64,000 nt of DNA from Halisarca cf. caerulea (GCA_963170055.1 CAUJGJ010000264.1:243701-307700); one strand, 5' to 3'; counted from the stretch's first letter, positions 42,136-54,074 are shown. Notes: generated by a model from the letters alone, not told the origin. Program-made: numbers and translations.

Positions 42136-42600
42136 CAGTGGAACCTGTATAAATCCGGCACCCATTGGGGAATGAAAAAGATGCTGGGTTAGCCGGTTGC
42201 TGGATTAGCAGGTTGCTGGATTAGCAGGTTGCTGGGTTAGCAGGTTGATGGATTAGCAGGTTGATGGATTAGCAGGTTGCTGGATTAGCAGGTTGCTGGG
42301 TTAGCAGGTTGATGGATTAGCAGGTTGAGGGATTAGCAGGTTGCTGGATTAGCAGGTTGCTGGGTTAGCAGGTTGCTGGATTAGCAGGTTGCTGGGTTAG
42401 TAGGTTGATGGATTAGCAGGTTGATGGATTAGCAGGTTGAGGGATTAGCAGGTTGCTGGATTAGCAGGTTGCTGGATTATAGAGGGCATTTTGTATGGTA
42501 AAAATTAAGCCAGATACAGTCAACGGTCGGTGCCAGAGAATCTTGGCCGGTTTAGGTGAAGGCTGGTTTGTAGAGGTGCTGGATTAGGCAGGTTCTACTG
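42136..42600. mobile_element. MITE with internal 16-bp array
   Basis: CAGTGGAACCTGTATAAATC at the left, inverse GGATTAGGCAGGTTCTACTG|TA at the right. Between, 42190-42478 is about 18 copies of TTAGCAGGTTGCTGGA (variants GATGGA, GCTGGG), a sequence derived from the element's own end motif (GGTGCTGGATTAG). Confidence 0.8.
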
Positions 42601-43557
42601 TACACGCCAAGTCTTGCATGCATGCACGTGGCAGATAAGAGGGGACAGCATCATTCTGAACTATCAATGTCTGACTGTGTATAGCTGTTACAGTGTGTGG
42701 ATTCCAAACTGCCTTATACAGTATGGAACTAATCAGATGGATATCTATTACGGGGAGTCATGTAACTGTCTAACAGTCATGGAAGTTGTGACTGTAAACT
42801 CATCTTTGGTGCAATGTACATGAGAATACATTCACATCATTTCCCAATTCCCACAGCAAATGTACGGGGCACACACGTAAGTAGTTAACTTAGACCACAA
42901 CAGGAAATGAAAAAATGAACACTGTGCCGGACATAACATCTGCATGAAGTAAGGAGTCCAAAGGTTCGATCACAGTAGGCCTAGATAGTCTCCTATCCAG
43001 ACCACCCTTGCTGCCAGAGTGGAACACTGGTGGCAAGAAGGGTGCAGAAGTTGGGCTGGGGACAAGACTGCACAGTAGGCCATTTATTCTTCCAGATTAA
43101 GTGCCCATTTGCACGTATCCGGATACCCTTGTAAATACATACTTTTGAAGACATTCACACAGACTACATGAAAATGCCGAAAACGTATAGCGAATGTGGA
43201 TACTTGGTAAACAGATACTGAAGTGGGCATCCTATAAACGCATACATCGATCGTTTCAATCATTTTTGTGTAAACCAGTTATAAACGCATTCATAAGGAT
43301 GTGTTTATAAAGGTATCTGAATACATGTAAATGGGGCATAAGTGCATAAGCTATAGCTAACGAGTTCACACTAGTTTTCACTCAATATTAGGGTCTCCTA
43401 CTTAGCATCTAACACATGCAATATGGTAGGGCTGGTCCATTTCCTACAATAATAATACATTTTTATGGTATATGCAAATTACAACTAATAAGTTACTAAT
43501 TTGTAAAATGTATATCCTCCTCCAAAAATAGCAGCCATAGCCAAGCTTAGGGTAGTA
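42601..43557. other. Spacer, no recognised feature
   Basis: No gene recognised. 43120-43330 has GTATCCGGATACC...GGTATCTGAATACATG and AAATGCCGAAAACG pieces that may be an old TIR element (low confidence). Confidence 0.4.
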
Positions 43558-43723
43558 CAGTGAACCTCTATAATCCGACATTCTCTCTAGTCCGACCATC
43601 TTATGAGGTACAGTCACCATACTAAAGTATGCTAAGAGTCACTCCGTAATCCGACAACCTCCTAGTCTGATGGTTTTATCAGTCACCACTGCATAAGTGT
43701 GGGATTATAGGGAGGTTTGGCTG
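43558..43723. mobile_element. MITE, CTATAATCCGAC family
   Basis: TA|CAGTGAACCTCTATAATCCG left; inverse of GGATTATAGGGAGGTTTGGC at the right. Internal AGTCACC pairs. Related to 45714. Confidence 0.7.
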
Positions 43724-44090
43724 AATTGGTAAGCCTTTACAAAAAGACAGCTAACCATGCAAACGTGACGCACACACTAACAGGTAGTGTACGTGTGTGT
43801 ATGTTTGATATACGTATATAAAACACAAAACCACATATGCATATTGTGTATATAATACATGTGCATTCCATTCAAGAAGGCAGCTTGCAGCTATATATGT
43901 TGCATGTACATTTCGACATTTGATTAGAGTAACTGTGGTGAACAACACTTTAGGCCTTTAGGTTTTTGTATTTACCAATTATTATGTAAGCATATTTGGC
44001 ACGGGTGCACAGAATGACCAGCCATGTGTCCTACCTTGTCTTTTGTCTTGTGACGGCTGGAGTTATTCAACTGACGTTCCAACTAATCCC

Positions 44091-44372
44091 ACATCCAACA
44101 CTATTGGTGACCACGAACCCACATCCAACCATATTGGTGACCACAAACCCACATCCAACCATACTGGCGACCACAAACCCACATCCAACCATACTGGTGA
44201 CCACAAACCCACATCCAACCATACTGGTGACCACAAACCCACATCCAACCATACTGGTGACCACAAACCCACATCCAACCATACTGGTGACCACAAACCC
44301 ACATCCAACCATACTGGTGACCACAAACCCACATCCAACCATACTGGTGACCATAAACCCACATCCAACCAA
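44091..44372. repeat. 30-bp minisatellite (CCACATCCAACCATACTGGT)
   Basis: Nine to ten copies with few differences. Ten-residue periodic frames on both strands are artefacts. 43730-44085 before it holds nothing recognised. Confidence 0.95.
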
Positions 44373-44737
44373 AGCAGGTGTGTGTGTGTATGTATATATG
44401 TAGACATTTGCATTGTGTGAAGAGATTAGCGTGCATGTGTGCACAAACAATCTGAAGTGCACGCTACAGAACATGATACCTTGAGATAAAGACGAGTATG
44501 CATTTCAAGCCATACCCATGCATGGGACAAACCTAACAACCTGTAGTCAGCAAGCCATTGTATACGCTGGCATCGGGTTACAAGCACTGCCAGCTCCAAG
44601 TGTGTATGGCTCTTTTGTAAAACTAGACCTTTTGATGGTGACCGCCACTCGGAAATCCTCTAGATATATACATGTCAGATCGCATTGTACAAGATTCTGC
44701 AGCGCAACACATCACCCAGACCATCATACCTTTAATG

Positions 44738-44781
<44 letters not shown>
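44738..44781. repeat. Short (GT)n tract
   Basis: GT tract of about 44 bp. Flanks 44400-44985 contain no recognised gene; TTAACAC motifs at 44850-44895 hint at another MITE fragment. Confidence 0.9.
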
Positions 44782-44985
44782 CGAATGCCAGTTTACACTA
44801 CCTCATTGCAAAGCACTGCATTCACGTGACCATCACACATACAGCAGAGCCCTGTTAACACAAAATCACTTATTAACACGATATTTTGTTAACCTAAAGA
44901 ACCCACACAACATGTCACCCAGGCCATCACACCTTCGATGTGTTTACACATACCTGCAACTATGATTCTCAGCTGTTTACAGTGC

Positions 44986-45385
44986 AAGGACTAAACCTCA
45001 CTGCACACCTCTGGGAGGACTAAACCTCACTGCACACCTCTGGGGGGACTAAACCTCACTCCACACCTCTGGGGGGACTAAACCTCACTGCACACCTCTG
45101 GGGGGACTAAACCTCACTGCACACCTCTGGGAGGACTGAACCTCACTGCACACCTCTGGGGGGACTAAACCTCACTGCACACCTCTAGGAGGACTGAACC
45201 TCACTGCACACCTCTGGGGGGACTAAACCTCACTGCACACCTCTAGGAGGACTGAACCTCACTGCACACCTCTGGGGGGACTAAACCTCACTGCCCGCCT
45301 CTGGGGGGACTAAACCTCACTGCACACGTGCACCTCTGGGGGGACTAAACCTCACTGCACACCTCTGGGAGGACTAAACCTCACA
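44986..45385. repeat. 29-bp minisatellite (GGACTAAACCTCACTGCACA)
   Basis: About 13-14 copies of the unit GGGGGGACTAAACCTCACTG plus CACACCTCT with AGGA/GGGG variants. Confidence 0.95.
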
Positions 45386-45713
45386 GGCTCTACACATCTG
45401 TGACATGTGACCATCTCAACACACAGTACATGGAATTAGTCTCGCAGACCAGATAAAATGGCCACACGAGATTGGGTTCGAGCTACGACATACTAACGGT
45501 CCAGGGAATCCTGCTAAATCACTTATTAACACAATGTTGTGTTTGACATGACAGCAGGTGAATAGCCATTTCAGTGCCCCTAGTATTCCCTATTGTTTTC
45601 ATAGCACAAGATTCTTAAAAAGCAAACATTTTCACATCAGTCAGTGAGCTGTAGGCTAAGACATACACATACCCAATAGTTGCATGACTGCATGAGTATA
45701 GCATGTGGTTATA

Positions 45714-45890
45714 CAGTGAACCCTCCCTAATCCAACACTCAATGGGGCTTGAGAAAAGTGTCAGATTAGGAGGTTGTCGGATTACAGAGTGATTGTTGGC
45801 ATAATTTAACATGGTGACTGTACTTCATGAGATGGTCGGATTAGAGAGAATGTCGGATTATAGAGGTGTCGGATTAGAGAGGTTCCACTG
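45714..45890. mobile_element. MITE, GTCGGATTAGAGAGG family
   Basis: TA|CAGTGAACCCTCCCTAATCC and GGATTAGAGAGGTTCCACTG. Near the right end the GTCGGATTA(T/G)AGAG motif is present three times, an incipient tandem array. Confidence 0.8.
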
Positions 45891-46400
45891 CATTAGCTTG
45901 TATGGCCGACGATGCAACCGGCCCCATTGATATTAACACTGCCTATAAAATATGCTGAAAACCTCATGAACCAAACATCCTTGGGCCATGCAACCAATGA
46001 GTTTGCTTAGTTCACAGAGAGAGTTTGCCATGCGGGCTTGATGAGGTTCTATACGCCCAGCAAATGTACAGCATGTCATTGAGCAGAACACATCCATTTG
46101 AGTGAGGGTCCAGATCATTAGGGTTAGGTTAGAGTTACTGATTTTAAGAATTAATAATACTTGATCTTAGCTCAAGTTTACCAACTGCAGCAACTTGGTT
46201 TAATGTACCACTTACGTAAGCATATGTACATACATCACTCAAGATAAAAGCAGTGGTCAGGAAACTGGTATAGTGATCTATATAATAGGAACTGTGCATG
46301 ATGAACTGACAGGAAGCAGCTCGCTTGTTGGGTGACCCAAGCCCATCGTGTGCAGTGTGTGAGATCGATGAGATGTTGTGTGGAGTTGAACTGTATAATA
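45891..46400. other. Spacer, no recognised feature
   Basis: No gene recognised. A TTAGGGTTAGGTTAG scrap lies at 46119. Confidence 0.4.
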
Positions 46401-46406
46401 ATACAC

Positions 46407-46760
46407 CATGGGTACCTATAGGTACACCATGGGTACCTATAGGTACACCATGGGTATATATAGGTACACCATGGGTATCTATAGGTACACCATGGGTACC
46501 TATAGGTACACCATGGGTATATATAGGTACACCATGGGTATCTATAGGTACACCATGGGTATATATAGGTACACCATGGGTATCTATAGATACACCATGG
46601 GTATCTATAGGTACACCATGGGTATCTATAGGTACACCATGGGTATCTATAGGTACACCATGGGTATCTATAGGTACACCATGGGTATCTATAGGTACAC
46701 CATGGGTATCTATAGGTACACCATGGGTATCTATAGATACCCCATGGATATCTATAGATA
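46407..46760. repeat. 21-bp minisatellite (GGGTATCTATAGGTACACCAT)
   Basis: About 16 copies. The unit contains the palindromes GGTACC-like and TCTATAGA, so each copy can form a small hairpin. Seven-residue frames are artefacts. Confidence 0.95.
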
Positions 46761-46954
46761 TCCATGGTGTATGGTGTGATGCAGTCTAAAAATTTAGCCT
46801 GTCCTGTCCTGCAAAAGCCCTACAGGTGAGGAAGGTGGAGGACATCTACCATGTTTTTCTCACCCCTAGGTGCTAGCAGAGATGGGCTAGCTTGTTAGAC
46901 TAGCTATAGGTGTGATGCAATGTTGTTGAGAAATCCCATAACCCATGACACATG

Positions 46955-46956
46955 CA

Positions 46957-47025
<69 letters not shown>

Positions 47026-47034
47026 ACACACAAT

Positions 47035-47115
<81 letters not shown>

Positions 47116-47126
47116 CACACACACAA

Positions 47127-47193
<67 letters not shown>
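46955..47193. repeat. (CA)n microsatellite complex
   Basis: About 240 bp of CA with rare interruptions. 47200-47690 after it holds nothing recognised. Confidence 0.96.
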
Positions 47194-47699
47194 ACACACA
47201 CAACAACAACAATATCCTTATACTGCTACACAGGTGCATGGCAGTGTGTTTTGGTCCACAGATAAGGATGTGTAGATACCCCTCTCACACCACACAGCCG
47301 TAATCACGCACCACCCACTTGCTGCATGCGTAATACATGACATTGTGTGTACCTTACGCAATGAAACCTTTCTAAAATGGACTGTCAGTAATCTGAAACC
47401 TTCTTGAAACTGTCTGCATGTGCTTTGAAGTCCTGTGGGCTGTTACAGAACTTGCTATTAAGTATAATATAATATGTAGCATCTCACGCACTATAGAGCT
47501 ACATTCACTATATAGTGGGTCATCACATGCAGCATTATTCAGTCAACAACTTCAAGTCGGATTGGAGTTATTATTCATTCTACAGTATCATTTAGCACTG
47601 GTGCTAAGTTAACCATGCACAATTCGAAGGGTTGGCTGGCATACAGAGGCACAGGCATTGATGAGCTCAAGCCTTACTGCAATAGTCAAACTTGCTTAG

Positions 47700-48100
47700 A
47701 AAGTACCTTGGTTAGTACATACTCCTGGATAGTAAGTACCTGAGTTAGTGAGTACTCCTGGATAGTAAGTACCTGAGTTAGTGAGTGCTCCTGGATAGTA
47801 AGTACCTGAGTTAGTGAATACTTCTGGATAGTAAGTACCTGAGCTAGTGAGTACTCCTGGATAGTGAGTACCTGGGTTAGTACGTACTCCTGGATAGTAA
47901 GTACCTGAGTTAGTGAGTACTCCTGGATAGTAAGTACCTGAGTTAGTGAGTGCTCCTGGATAGTAAGTACCTGAGTTAGTGAATACTTCTGGATAGTAAG
48001 TACCTGAGCTAGTGAGTACTCCTGGATAGTGAGTACCTGGGTTAGTACGTACTCCTGGATAGTAAGTACCTGGGTTAGTACGTTCTCCTGGATAGTATGC
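47700..48100. repeat. 33-bp minisatellite with five-unit higher order
   Basis: About 12 copies of AGTTAGTGAGTACTCCTGGA plus TAGTAAGTACCTG. Variants recur in the same order every five units (165 bp), so 47.70-47.87 and 47.87-48.05 kb are copies of each other. 48100-48545 beyond it holds nothing recognised. Confidence 0.9.
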
Positions 48101-48547
48101 ACTCGATCCTCATTCTGTCCCTGTGTAGACCTCATGTACATAGCAAGTATCTCTTATATTAAGTTTGACTCTGTGTCCCCTTCGAGGTGCGTACTAAGCA
48201 AGTTTCAGAAGAGGGCACGTGTGTGCATAAACAGGTCACTGTCAATGAATGAATTGACCTCGATTGCATCGGATTCTAAGAGATTCAACAGATATACGTA
48301 CATACATACTCGTTGAAGGTGCTACTCACTGTCCAACACATCTACAAGTCAATGACATATGACCGTACTACAAAAAGTTAAACTGAAAGCTATATATAGT
48401 ATATACCACATACCAGCATGCACTCCAGAACAATGGCATAAAAAGTTATGAAAGTGACAATAAGAGAACCAGGTCCTGCTGGGTTTCAACTGTTTGTCTG
48501 GTTGCCATACCATTGCATGAATACATGAACAAATCACGCATTCACCA

Positions 48548-49585
48548 TTACACACTCAATGTGCTTGATCTGGCATTCTTCATTTGACTACTTTCTTCAG
48601 TCTGATTTGAATCCTTACTGTGTGTTTGACTTGTGGCGGGGGTGGAGAGTTGCGTCCTTCGGCAGAAAATGCAGAAACACATACCAAGCAGTTCGCCCAT
48701 CTTTTTCCGAACTGATGTAAAGTAGACGAGAATCAAGATGGGAGTGGGGAACAGTGAGATGTGTACAATGATGTTGGCCGAGCGAACAAGAGCAGTGTGG
48801 ACTTCACTGTCAGACTCTGAGGACGAGAGAACTGTCAGCAACACAGGCACAGCGAGACCGATGATTGCCAGTGTGTTGCCAAAGATGAGAAAGAGAGTAA
48901 ATTTACTGAGTATTTTCTTCAAAGCAATGTCCTCAGTTACAAACCTGTTCCTGAGGTGGCACATAGTGAGTATGGGCATGACTATAGTGATTCCAAAAGG
49001 GATGAAACAGAAGAAGATCATTTCGATTCCGATGAAGACGTACGTCCCTGCTCCGTTGGTGTCTGGTGTGCAGGAAACGCCGTCGTCGTATTGGTACTGC
49101 GCGACCGCTGGAATGAATATGATCGCCGTGAAAGCCGCCAAAAAGATCCACAAGGCGATAGTGGCGATCTCCAAGTAAACTGCTTTCGTCTTTTTTGCTC
49201 CAATCTTTACAATGACGTAGGAAGTGATGGCGAACAATGCCATGAAGACAAGCCTCGATGCTCCTCCGAACGCGATTAGGTACACGATCAACTGACAAGG
49301 GAACAGCGCCGGCTCTTGGTAGAGAGGGAGTTGCGACAGCGTCAGAGACGTAGCTGCAATGTGTTCCACGAAAAACCCAGCACAAACGACCAAACACGCT
49401 ATGGGTATGTTGAGGAGAACCACGCGAACAGCATTGTTGACGGTACGATCTGCTAAGATGCTGACGATAAGGAGCACGTCCAGAACGATTATGGGGACTA
49501 GAAGGACAAGAAGAAGGATGAACTTGTAAGCAACGTACCCGGGTCCTCTGTCCAAGAAGAGGGTGTCGTTCGTTAGGTTGTCCAT
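48548..49585 (-). CDS. Rhodopsin-class seven-transmembrane receptor 2
   Basis: Intact single-exon 345-residue paralogue of the receptor at 39655-40701, starting MDNLTNDTLFLDRGPGYVAY. Same seven spans, same Cys pair (FPCQL and DGVSC), same missing DRY and NPxxY, and the same CFCIFC cluster after helix 7. The cytoplasmic tail after CFCIFC differs completely from receptor 1 (Ser/Gln/Asn-rich), as do parts of intracellular loop 3. Parts of the coding DNA are identical to receptor 1 over about 90-100 bases. Stop is TAA. Tandem duplicate in the same orientation. Confidence 0.88.
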   Translation of the reverse strand: MDNLTNDTLFLDRGPGYVAYKFILLLVLLVPIIVLDVLLIVSILADRTVNNAVRVVLLNIPIACLVVCAGFFVEHIAATSLTLSQLPLYQEPALFPCQLIVYLIAFGGASRLVFMALFAITSYVIVKIGAKKTKAVYLEIATIALWIFLAAFTAIIFIPAVAQYQYDDGVSCTPDTNGAGTYVFIGIEMIFFCFIPFGITIVMPILTMCHLRNRFVTEDIALKKILSKFTLFLIFGNTLAIIGLAVPVLLTVLSSSESDSEVHTALVRSANIIVHISLFPTPILILVYFTSVRKKMGELLGMCFCIFCRRTQLSTPATSQTHSKDSNQTEESSQMKNARSSTLSV

Positions 49586-49589
49586 TTCA

Positions 49590-50490
49590 CCTTGGCTAGT
49601 ACTGCGTACAAACTGAAACCAAAGAGCCGCGCCACGCGGGATCCCGTACCGAAATATTTGTAGTCTACCGTAGCCAGCTCGCTATCCGCCACCTTTCTCA
49701 TGTTGCCAGATCATTGCGTAACACAGCAGATTTTCTAATCAAACAGCATACAACAGCAAAGTGGATTATAGCGATCTCATACTATAATCGCGCCTCGCTT
49801 GCTGCAAGCTCAACATTGCCCTGCTGCAAACGAGGTGTGGATGTAACTCAGCAGATGGGGACTAGGATGACAGGGGTATCCTCATTGGTGACTTATCACT
49901 GCTGCATCATGTGCTGTCAGATGTTGCGTGAAAATAATTTTTTACAATGGTCAGCTGACCTTTGGTCTATGTGATATCGTAACCTTTGTGGAATGTCGCA
50001 TTCTAAGACTATCTGATAATCATTTCCTTTCCTGGAAACAGTCAATCAGAGAATGCACATATTTTCAAGGAGGCATGCAAATGCTCTCTGCCGAAAAAGC
50101 TGCATATACACGTACAAAACTGTCCAGGAACGTACTCCTGGAAGGAAGGTGCATGCAATGGAGTATATGGAGTGTGGGAATCACTAATATTATGCTTTAT
50201 AGGTAGTCTGTAAAAATCACATCGTTGTAATCAGTAATTATCACTTTGTTTTCTCCCTCATGGTTTCCTTTAGCTTTGATTTATTGTATTTGATGTTTTG
50301 TGGCAATTATCATAGGTGTATACAATTAGAGTTGACCAGTAGCAAGGGGGGGGGGGTAGCTGAACAAGAAATTTCACAATTTTGATAAAGAAACATGTAC
50401 CCCTATGATATTTGGCTACGATACCACAAATAACTATTCTTGGCAACATGCAGTATAGATCAATGTTCTTAATATTCTCTACTTTCTGTG
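49590..50490. other. GPCR2 upstream spacer
   Basis: No gene or complete TIR element recognised. A TAGTCTACCGTAGCCAGCTC end lies at 49661. Confidence 0.4.
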
Positions 50491-50494
50491 CACA

Positions 50495-51160
50495 CACTAG
50501 TGGAGGGCCACCACAAGTGTACACACTATAGTGGAGGGCCACCACAAGTGTACACACTAGTGGAGGGTCAACACAAGTGTACACACTATAGTGGAGGGCC
50601 ACCACAAGTGTACACACTAGTGGAGGGTCAACACAAGTGTACACACTAGTGGAGGGTAAACACAAGTGTACACACTAGTGGAGGGTAAACACAAGTGTAC
50701 ACACTAGTGGAGGGTCCACACAAGTGTACACACTAGTGGAGGGTCAACACAAGTGCACACACTATAGTGGAGGGCCAACACAAGTGTACACACTAGTGGA
50801 GGGTCAACACAAGTGCACACACTATAGTGGAGGGTAAACACAAGTGTACACACTAGTGGAGGGTCAACACAAGTGTACACACTAGTGGAGGGTCAACACA
50901 AGTGTACACACTAGTGGAGGGTCAACACAAGTGTACACACTAGTGGAGGGTCAACACAAGTGTACACACTAGTGGAGGGCCAACACAAGTGTACACACTA
51001 GTGGAGGGCCAACACAAGTGTACACACTAGTGGAGGGTCCACACAAGTGTACACACTAGTGGAGGGTCCACACAAGTGTACACACTAGTGGAGGGTCCAC
51101 ACAAGTGTACACACTAGTGGAGGGTCCACACAAGTGTACACACTAGTGGAGGGTCAACAT
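50495..51160. repeat. 29-bp minisatellite (GTGTACACACTAGTGGAGGG)
   Basis: About 23 copies of GTGGAGGGTCAACACAAGTG plus TACACACTA with CTATAG and CACC variants. Single copies of GTGGAGGACCAACATGAGAG at 54510 and 58433 occupy the equivalent place in the other B units. Confidence 0.93.
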
Positions 51161-51576
51161 GAGTACAATGTAGTATATTATCTTTCCTGAAGTCAGTAGA
51201 AAGGCAAGTATTTGCTATTGAGTTAAGTATACTGCATCTGTAAGTATGTATGTATGTATGTAAGTACTGTGTCATGTATAGCCCATTGTGCAATGAATGT
51301 ACATAAGTATTAGGTGTTTCGTCACATGAAATTGTCACAATATCGAGAATGAAAGCCAGTTGACAGATACGTACATTGACGATTTGGAGAAAAAAAATTA
51401 TAGTACATAAAATGCACAAAACTGCTACAAGATACACACACAGCAGAGAAAGGGCTTAGTAACACTCACAGAGTTGACATTTGTATATGTACCACAAGTA
51501 GAAATGCAGTTGACTGCATGGAACTATATTTGGTGAGCTCCATAGACACTGGCTCTACCTACAGTGGAACTATCAT
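51161..51576 (-). other. 3' flank of B1
   Basis: Homologous to 54780-55163 and 58740-59111 (TATGTATGTATGTA, CATGTATAGCCCATTG, GTGAGCTC). Part of the tandem unit, non-coding. Confidence 0.7.
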
Positions 51577-52830
51577 TCATGCTGAGACTCTGTCTACTTT
51601 GAAGAACAGACAGTCATTCTTCAGATACTGCACTTTCTTTGTTTGATCTTCAGCAAGATCAGTCAGAGGGAGAAAATTACCCCTTCCTCTGCCACTTCTT
51701 GCCATATTGCCTTTAATTACGCGGCTATTTACTTTCTCAGAAGCATCGTTGTAGTCAACTGTGTGTGATACATGATCACTATCATCTATCTGGTTAAGAA
51801 GCATAATAATTATTTTTAATGAAAGTGGCCATTTCAAACATTCATCGCATTCTCCTTTCATAAGCCTTATAAAAAGAGATAGATGTACCCCTTGGCTAGC
51901 ACCATGTCCATTTCCGTACACCTCCATACACAGCTTATACCCTCCAGGATGTGTGTAGAAGGGGGGAGAAAACCAGACTTTACCGTGTATCTCAAAAAAG
52001 TTGCTCATTTCTATAATCCAGGGGCAAGCTCGACTTCCTGATTTGTTCTCCAACCACAAACGTGGAACAAAGGAGTTTTGAGGACCACAAGGAGAGTGGA
52101 GTTGCTGGTACACGCTTCCCATAGCAACAGAGAGCTCAACCACCTTGTCCATTGCCTTCTTAAGATGGTCACCCTCAGCTTGTACAAGGTGGTCAGCCAT
52201 TTTGTCTGCTGGAAGAAGCACTCTACAACCAATGGCAAAGTACTTACACTTCACAAGACGTTTTGGGCAGGTTTCAGAATGTTTTTCTAACATTTCCCGA
52301 GGTACTGACTGGCCACATCCATCAGGACAAGGTACTGGGAGAGCAGGACAGAAGGTAGTGTGCTCAGGCAGTGTGTTGGCTTTGTCCTCCCACTGGCAGT
52401 ACTCACACTTGACCATACGAAAAGGACAGTTATCAAACATGTGAATAAATATTCCAATCCTTGTATTGTTTTCACCGCATTTGTTTGCACATGGAATGTT
52501 TTCATACATGCAGGTCTCAAAATGCCCCACAATCTCTCCCAGTTCACCCTTCCAATCACACCCCTCATTACTACACCCCACCTTCAGCCCCTTAATCTTT
52601 CTGGTATTGAACTGGTCTGACACTGAGGTGTACCTCTGTCTGCAAAGAGGACAAGTGGGACCTTTTAGACATTGCTTGCAGAATAGGTGACCACAGCAAC
52701 TGGTTTGAACTGGATCAGATGATATTTCCTGACATATTGGGCAAACCAGATCTTCTAAGTTCTTCTTTAGTTCATCAAAAAACAGCAAATCCCTCCCTTT
52801 GTAGGAGAAAATCAAATCATCAGCAGCCAT
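51577..52830 (-). CDS. TRAF-like B1: RING, TRAF zinc fingers, MATH
   Basis: Intact intronless 417-residue protein, founder-like member of subgroup B. Starts MAADDLIFSYKGRDLLFFDE (ATG, no upstream in-frame ATG). RING at 30-64 (CPIC...CCGHLFCKQC...CPLC). Zinc fingers at about 80-215 (CSNEGCDWKG, CEYCQWEDKA, CPDGCGQSVP, CKYFAIGC). A helical stretch VQAEGDHLKKAMDKVVEL precedes MATH (about 265-417: PWIIEMSNF, THPGGYKLCMEVYG, RLMKGECDECLKWP, YLKNDCLFFKVD). The short helical linker differs from subgroup A and could serve as a small trimerisation helix (inference). Heads a four-unit tandem array. Confidence 0.93.
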   Translation of the reverse strand: MAADDLIFSYKGRDLLFFDELKKNLEDLVCPICQEISSDPVQTSCCGHLFCKQCLKGPTCPLCRQRYTSVSDQFNTRKIKGLKVGCSNEGCDWKGELGEIVGHFETCMYENIPCANKCGENNTRIGIFIHMFDNCPFRMVKCEYCQWEDKANTLPEHTTFCPALPVPCPDGCGQSVPREMLEKHSETCPKRLVKCKYFAIGCRVLLPADKMADHLVQAEGDHLKKAMDKVVELSVAMGSVYQQLHSPCGPQNSFVPRLWLENKSGSRACPWIIEMSNFFEIHGKVWFSPPFYTHPGGYKLCMEVYGNGHGASQGVHLSLFIRLMKGECDECLKWPLSLKIIIMLLNQIDDSDHVSHTVDYNDASEKVNSRVIKGNMARSGRGRGNFLPLTDLAEDQTKKVQYLKNDCLFFKVDRVSA

Positions 52831-52882
52831 TTAATATCCAACTACAAGTTCACACCCTCTGCACAGGTACAGTAGCTGGCAT

Positions 52883-52896
52883 CATGAATATCATAA
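52883..52896 (-). promoter_or_regulatory. Dyad motif upstream of B1
   Basis: CATGA-ATA-TCATAA, 53 bp from the start codon, within a wider dyad CATGAATA...TATTCATG (52883-52907). Confidence 0.5.
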
Positions 52897-52939
52897 GGGT
52901 ATTCATGACCATAACATGGAGACTACCGTCCAGTACATA

Positions 52940-53310
52940 TAATTCGGAATCCCTCTATTGCAGACACCTTGGAAACCAGAAAGGACTGTCCTGATTATTG
53001 AGGTGTCCTCATCTCAAAGGTTAAAGATGTACTATGGCAAATTACATACAGAGTATACAGTTGAACCTAGCTCTCTCTAACGAACCCTGGATACAATGAA
53101 CTCCCTGATATAACAAACACAGACCTTAGAATATACACCTATTTACTCTGTTGTGGGTGAGCCCTGATGTAGTGAACTTTTCAACAGTCCTGAGGTGGTT
53201 CGTTCTAGAGAGGCTTGACTATATGGTGAATCATTTGGTACCAGTGACATGTCCATATTAGAGGAATGTCTGCAATTCAGGGGTCTGGATAAGAGGGGCT
53301 CCACTGTATT
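52940..53310. mobile_element. CACCTTGG MITE, one-unit copy, with nested MITE
   Basis: Left end GGAATCCCTCTATTGCAGAC, core GGACTGTCCTGATTATTGAG, right end with a single GTCTGCAATTCAGGGGTCTG then GCTCCACTGTA. Split by an inserted element at 53058-53221. Confidence 0.75.
53058..53221. mobile_element. MITE nested in MITE, AACGAACC family
   Basis: TA|CAGTTGAACCTAGCTCTCTC with AACGAACCC, and inverse GGTTCGTTCTAGAGAGGCTT at the right, then TA. Removing it restores the host element's core. Confidence 0.75.
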
Positions 53311-53698
53311 GGATCTAGGCAGGAAGTCTGGTGCACAGAAATGCAGACAATCGAACATGGCTACATTTAGGCTGTTTAGCACAACTTATGAAAAATATCA
53401 GTGCACACACACCATGCACACCGTCCTGCTTAATTGGATTCCTTTTTTGAAAGTCACAATTAGAAGTTAATATTATATACATGTCGGTACAGCCACATGT
53501 AACTGTTCATAAAACACAATACAATGTACATGAACATGGTTAAAACTGACAATAGTCAAGACATACATGCCATGTTGTACACTATATGTTGATGCCAGCA
53601 ATCACAGGATGTCAGATCTGTATAGTGTGGTAGATACAGGTGCTTTCTGCCGACTTTGACAAATGAATGATACTATCCACAATTTGTTTTACGATATA
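53311..53698. repeat. Tandem-unit tail, copy 1
   Basis: About 390 bp nearly identical to 61160-61560 and more distantly to 57780-58190 (GGCAGGAAGTCTGGTGCACA, TGATGCCAGCAATCACAGGA). Non-coding part of the B-gene unit. Confidence 0.85.
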
Positions 53699-53873
53699 CA
53701 GTGAAACCTCTTTTAACAAACTCCCCTAATAGTGAAAACCTCTCTATAACAGACTGCTTGTGTTGGTCCAGATAGATTGCTATACATGTAAGATGACCTC
53801 TGAATAGCAGAAACCTCTGTACAACAAACTGTTTTTCAGGTCCCAAAGTGTCCGTTATAGAGAGGTTCCACTG
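53699..53873. mobile_element. MITE, AACAAACTCCCCTAA family
   Basis: TA|CAGTGAAACCTCTTTTAACA to GTTATAGAGAGGTTCCACTG|TA, 175 bp. Second copy at 41595. Confidence 0.85.
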
Positions 53874-53878
53874 TACTG

Positions 53879-53987
<109 letters not shown>

Positions 53988-54074
53988 ATGTGTGTGCATA
54001 CAGCTGTACAGTGTGCACAATCAAAACTGCATGACAATGGGACAATTATGGCAAGACATGCCATACATTCTATA

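Noticed and set aside
46904..47303. Cys-Val and Thr-His repeat proteins over CA/GT tracts
   Set aside because: Dinucleotide repeats read as codons, found wherever a tract is long enough.
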